DNA of 64,000 nucleotides from Mimachlamys varia (taxonomy: Eukaryota > Mollusca > Bivalvia > Pectinida > Pectinidae), in NCBI GenBank assembly GCA_947623455.1, contig OX392528.1:50362322-50426321 (forward strand), read 5' to 3'. Position numbers and translations under genes: made by a program. Below are positions 60,325-64,000 of the stretch, one piece after another (position 1 is the stretch's first letter; each line of letters starts with the position of its first letter). The notes beneath the pieces were generated by a model. The model was not told the DNA's origin. It did not search any database and saw only the letters and a list, made by a program, of their open reading frames with translations.

Positions 60325-60970
60325 AGCATACATTTACCAGAATATTTCAACCCTCTATATCTCCCATACATTTACCAGAATTTTACACCCCTCTATATCT
60401 CCCATACATTTACCAGAATATTACAACCCTCTTATATCTCCCATACATTTACCAGAATATTACACCCCTCTATATCTCCCATACATTTACCAGAATATTT
60501 CAACCCTCTTATATCTCCCATACATTTAACAGAATATTACACCCCACTATATCTCCCATACATTTACCAGAGTATATTACCCCTCTATATCTCCCATACA
60601 TTTACCAGAATATTACACCCCTCTATATCTCCCATACATTTACCAGAATATTACACCCCTCTATATCTCCCATACATTTACCAGAATATTTCACCCCTCT
60701 ATATATCCCATACATTTACCAGACTATTTCGACCCTCTGTATCTCCCATACATTAACCAGAATATTTTACCTCTCTATATCACCCATACATTTTCCAGTA
60801 TATTACCCTCTATATCTCCCATACATTTACCAGAATATTTCACCCCTCTATATATCCCATACATTTTCCAGTATATTACCCCTCTATATCTCCCATACAT
60901 TTACCAGACTATTTCACCCCTCTATATCTCCCATACATTTACCAGAGTATTTCACCCCTCTATATCTGCC
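60325..60970. repeat. 38-bp minisatellite array
   Basis: About seventeen copies of TTTACCAGAATATTACACCC followed by CTCTATATCTCCCATACA. The 326-aa plus-strand frame spanning 60036-61016 (repeated HTFTRIF and SISPIHLPE) is a by-product, since 38-bp units without stops read through in rotating frames. A 20-base C run precedes it at about 60112-60129. Confidence 0.95.
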
Positions 60971-61962
60971 AAGGTTTATTTGTCTTTCACATTTCCCTAT
61001 ACGTCTAGACATCTGATTATCGGCCAGTAGTTTGCAGGGAGTAATATGTTTAAGAGTATTATTGGATCCAGATTTCGTACGATGTATACCCTTTATTAAC
61101 AGTGGCGATTTTTGAACAACATCTGACTTTGATATAATTAGATTAACACGGTATTGCCTATAGGTAATTGGGTGATTCCAGCAGCCGTATCGTATATGTA
61201 TCTTCAAATAATGTCGTATATGTACGAAACATTGTGCATCATCATTTTTGTATGCATCATAACTGTACTTGGACCTTTGTGATGTACACACCTTCTGGCA
61301 CTTGAAAAACCTATTACATTTTGGTTCAGTGTACAGATCAGGTGCGCAGTTATTGTTGTCTTGCTCACCGCTCAATAGTAGTTATGGCAGATACAAACGC
61401 TGACTGATGCAAATGTGCACCGAGATATGTACATGGAATGTACCACACACAGAAGCTTTGGTACAGCTTTCGTTATTCCGTATTGGATAATACTCGTCAG
61501 TGAACCCTAATTCCTTAAAAGTTAGAGATCTGCTGTCAAGCGGAACAGGGATGCCATAAAAAGGGCTATATGTACCGAGGTGTTCCACCGCCCGCGGGTG
61601 TGGTGACAGGCCGCGTGGTGCGAATTATTTCATTATAAACGCGTTAGCCGCCATGCTCTTCCTTACAGAACCACCTCGCAATCTCTGTGTTTTACATTAG
61701 CTCTCTGGTGTGGTATAAAGTTATGACTTATTTTTTTACAAGTGTGAAATGAAGAATGATGAGTTACACAATAGCTGAGTTTTTAATTTTCGGCTGGAGT
61801 ATCCATCTCCCTGAGGAAGTGTTACGCGTTTTGCATTACAATATTATATTCCCACTCGAACCTGTTGTGTGATTGGTTATTTGAATTGGTAATATAACTC
61901 TAATGGCAGATGTCAATGGCCTCTTATGTCACAACACATGTAAGGCTATACTCTTTTCGTTT

Positions 61963-62152
61963 GTTTGTATTTGATCTCCTTTTAACAATTATGGTCATTT
62001 AAGGACATGCTAGGGTTTAGTGGAGAAACACAACTGACCTGTGGCCAGTACCTGGCCACTGCTCCACGTAGGTCTCCGACCCACGACCAAGAGGTGGAGG
62101 GCTAGTGGTAGCAAAATGTTAAACACTTGAACCACATGACAACCGCGGCGCT
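61963..62152 (-). mobile_element. tRNA-derived SINE, second full-length-type copy
   Basis: The minus strand begins CGCCGCGGTTGTCATGTGG (tRNA-like head) and holds CCCTCCACCTCTTGGTCGTG. It ends with the tail GTCCTTAAATGACCAT, as in the SINE at 16252. The middle is partly deleted. Confidence 0.75.
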
Positions 62153-62707
62153 ATACTCTTTATAGGGGATATACACAAATACAATTAATTCATTGGCTCA
62201 TTGTAAAAAGTAGTGAGTCAAATATTGACAATATGTTTCGATGTATTGATATAAGCGCTTCTTTCTTCCTTTTTTACTAATACATTTAAATGTATCTGTC
62301 TTCACCAAAAGGCAACTCTAAATTAGGTTTAAATACAATATCTAAAGGGTCAACAGGTTAGCAGCGGCGAACAAAATGTCATTTATTCGGTTTAACAGGT
62401 TATAGTTGTACACTTATCAATTATTTGCGACAATTTCTACTTTTTTTAGCCATCTGGCACTCTTGGCGTATTTCAGTTGCAATCATCCTTGGTTATGCAC
62501 GTTTAGTTCACCAAGATCAAAGTGAACTGAAACATTGACACCGTTACTTCTTATGGTTTTAACGGTCTTTAAATACCAGGCTTGTATTGTAGTGTGTCTT
62601 TGCTTCTTGTACTTATATTAATTGTTCCCATAAATCGTGTGTGTAGACAATAAACGTGCACTGTTACGAATATCTGGAGTGTTATTTATCCCCCCTAGTT
62701 TCATCAG

Positions 62708-62764
62708 GTGTTCACCACACATCTACTGAGGGCTTGGGACAGATCCGCCGGAAGACATTTACTG
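62708..62764 (+). CDS. Possible 57-nt exon of unknown assignment
   Basis: Flanked by a good acceptor (CCCCCCTAGTTTCATCAG) and a fair donor (CTG|GTAAAT), phase 1 to phase 1, reading VHHTSTEGLGQIRRKTFT. The phase would allow splicing after the gephyrin exon at 57055-57183. The peptide does not resemble the expected next part of the E domain, so it could only be an optional cassette or a chance match. Confidence 0.25.
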
Positions 62765-64000
62765 GTAAATAAGCCGTTGTAATTGGTAGATTACCATGTG
62801 TTTTTCAGCTTGATCACTTACGGTCGGTGTTTTTGTACAGATGCATGTATGATGTAGATCAGTGATGTTACATAACTGATGTTTAGAGGGAACACCTATC
62901 TAGCGGAGGGGGTCATTCAGCATCACAAGTTGTTTATCAGGTTATGAAATGTCAAGCTATTGTGTGTCACGTGACACATATGGATATCAACACAGGTGTG
63001 AAACATGTACAAATCTTGTTAAGACGGCTGGATATGGAAAAGTAGCCGTTACTGGCAAAAGGGCGCCAACAAAAAACATCACACTTGTTCTTGTATGGCG
63101 CCATTCGCCACCAACCTGTTACTACATAATGTAACTTTTACTGTAGTAACGTTCGTTTGGGCGGTACGTGTTTTTATGAGAACGGTTAATGACGTAACGG
63201 CGTTGTATGGCAAAACATATGACCTTTATACCACTAGCAATAGATACACAACGTCAATTTTTTCAACCCATTTGATGATCTGCCTTTTTGAAAATATTTA
63301 AAATGATGAGTTATTTGTTTGACGTATATTTAAACTGACAAAATATTTATGACGTGTTAATGATCTTTAGTGTAGATTTGAGCTATACTAAGTGTCGTAT
63401 GTTTAAATCTAGAAACGTCACGTCCTCGAGAGTGAGAACCGAGGAAATGGCATGAAAAAATGAAGTCGCGTTATTAATAAAAACAATTCTCCTATTGTAC
63501 ACCATTTTTCAGGGAATTGATATTGCATATCCTCATATGATCTCGAAAACACCGTACTAAAAATGTTCTGCTACATTTACCATCATACAGTATTCAATCA
63601 AATCACCCTTGTCGGACCTCATATGTGTGGCATTGTATAGCATAATGCACGAAACGTGCTTTGGTGGCAAAGTGCACGTGCGTTACGGACAATCCGTTCC
63701 CATTATGCAACACACCTGTTTGTTGGTGCTACTTCCTACACGTCATGTGATCGGTGTTACGCTCCTTTGCTTCCTCCTTTCCCAGCCTCGCCCATCGAAG
63801 ACAGCCGATTACAGGTTGTGCCATTAAAACCATCATTATTACACTCGTATACTTGTTCCTATCTCACTTGTCTGAACAAGTGTTTTAATTATACAGTATC
63901 TGTCAACGTTGGACTATAGGGTTTTGAATAAGTTACTTCGACAAACACTTGTGAAAATACCATACAAAGCGTTTAAAAATTAATTGTGTCATGCTTGTTT
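62765..64000 (+). other. Right-edge stretch, probable gephyrin intron
   Basis: No exon of the gephyrin E domain was recognised here. The remaining exons presumably lie beyond the window. Confidence 0.4.

Noticed and set aside
60036..61016. 326-aa plus-strand open frame with HTFTRIF/SISPIHLPE repeats
   Set aside because: It lies over the 38-bp minisatellite; the protein repeat is only the array read in rotating frames, with no splice context or start environment.

Overview
The window looks like a piece of a lophotrochozoan genome, most likely a bivalve mollusc. It is AT-rich with large introns and GT-AG splice sites. It carries tRNA-derived SINE tails of the type common in molluscs, many TTAA- or TA-flanked MITEs, and long minisatellite arrays. 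The species cannot be named from sequence alone. Nearly all long open frames that are not exons listed here are by-products of tandem repeats.

Layout. 1-3.7 kb: a 45-bp minisatellite, a LINE tail, two tRNA-SINE copies (one split by a 562-bp inverted-repeat element). 3.78-4.38 kb (+): a one-exon coding region for the secreted UPF0669/C6orf120 family. 7.25-9.22 kb: a 22-bp satellite with higher-order structure. 14.79-22.29 kb (-): a complete seven-exon gene for TATA-binding protein (260 aa), convergent with C6orf120. 23.7-25.5 kb: between divergent TBP and gephyrin lie a ~38-bp minisatellite and a very long (GTGA)n-(GTGC)n microsatellite. 26.05 kb to beyond the right edge (+): gephyrin. Seven exons to 34.92 kb encode the whole G (MogA-like) domain, and an exon at 57.06 kb starts the E (MoeA-like) domain. 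Between them lies a phase-compatible histidine-rich exon at 45.9-46.2 kb, a candidate linker segment.

Inside the gephyrin G-E intron, on the same strand, sits an unrecognised two-exon coding region (36.74-40.49 kb). It encodes a ~725-aa protein with a basic nuclear-type signal and a conserved-looking Cys/His cluster. Its acceptor is in the same phase as the last G-domain exon, so it is either a nested gene or an alternative 3' end of gephyrin.

From about 46.7 kb the intron is dominated by mobile-element debris. This includes Penelope-like reverse transcriptase fragments, three copies of a repeat carrying a minimal type I hammerhead ribozyme motif, a 945-bp TIR element, a dispersed repeat in four or five copies, and 59-bp and 38-bp minisatellites.

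Best leads: the histidine-rich linker candidate, the nested Cys-rich gene, the hammerhead copies, and the C6orf120-TBP neighbourhood, which is also found on human 6q27.
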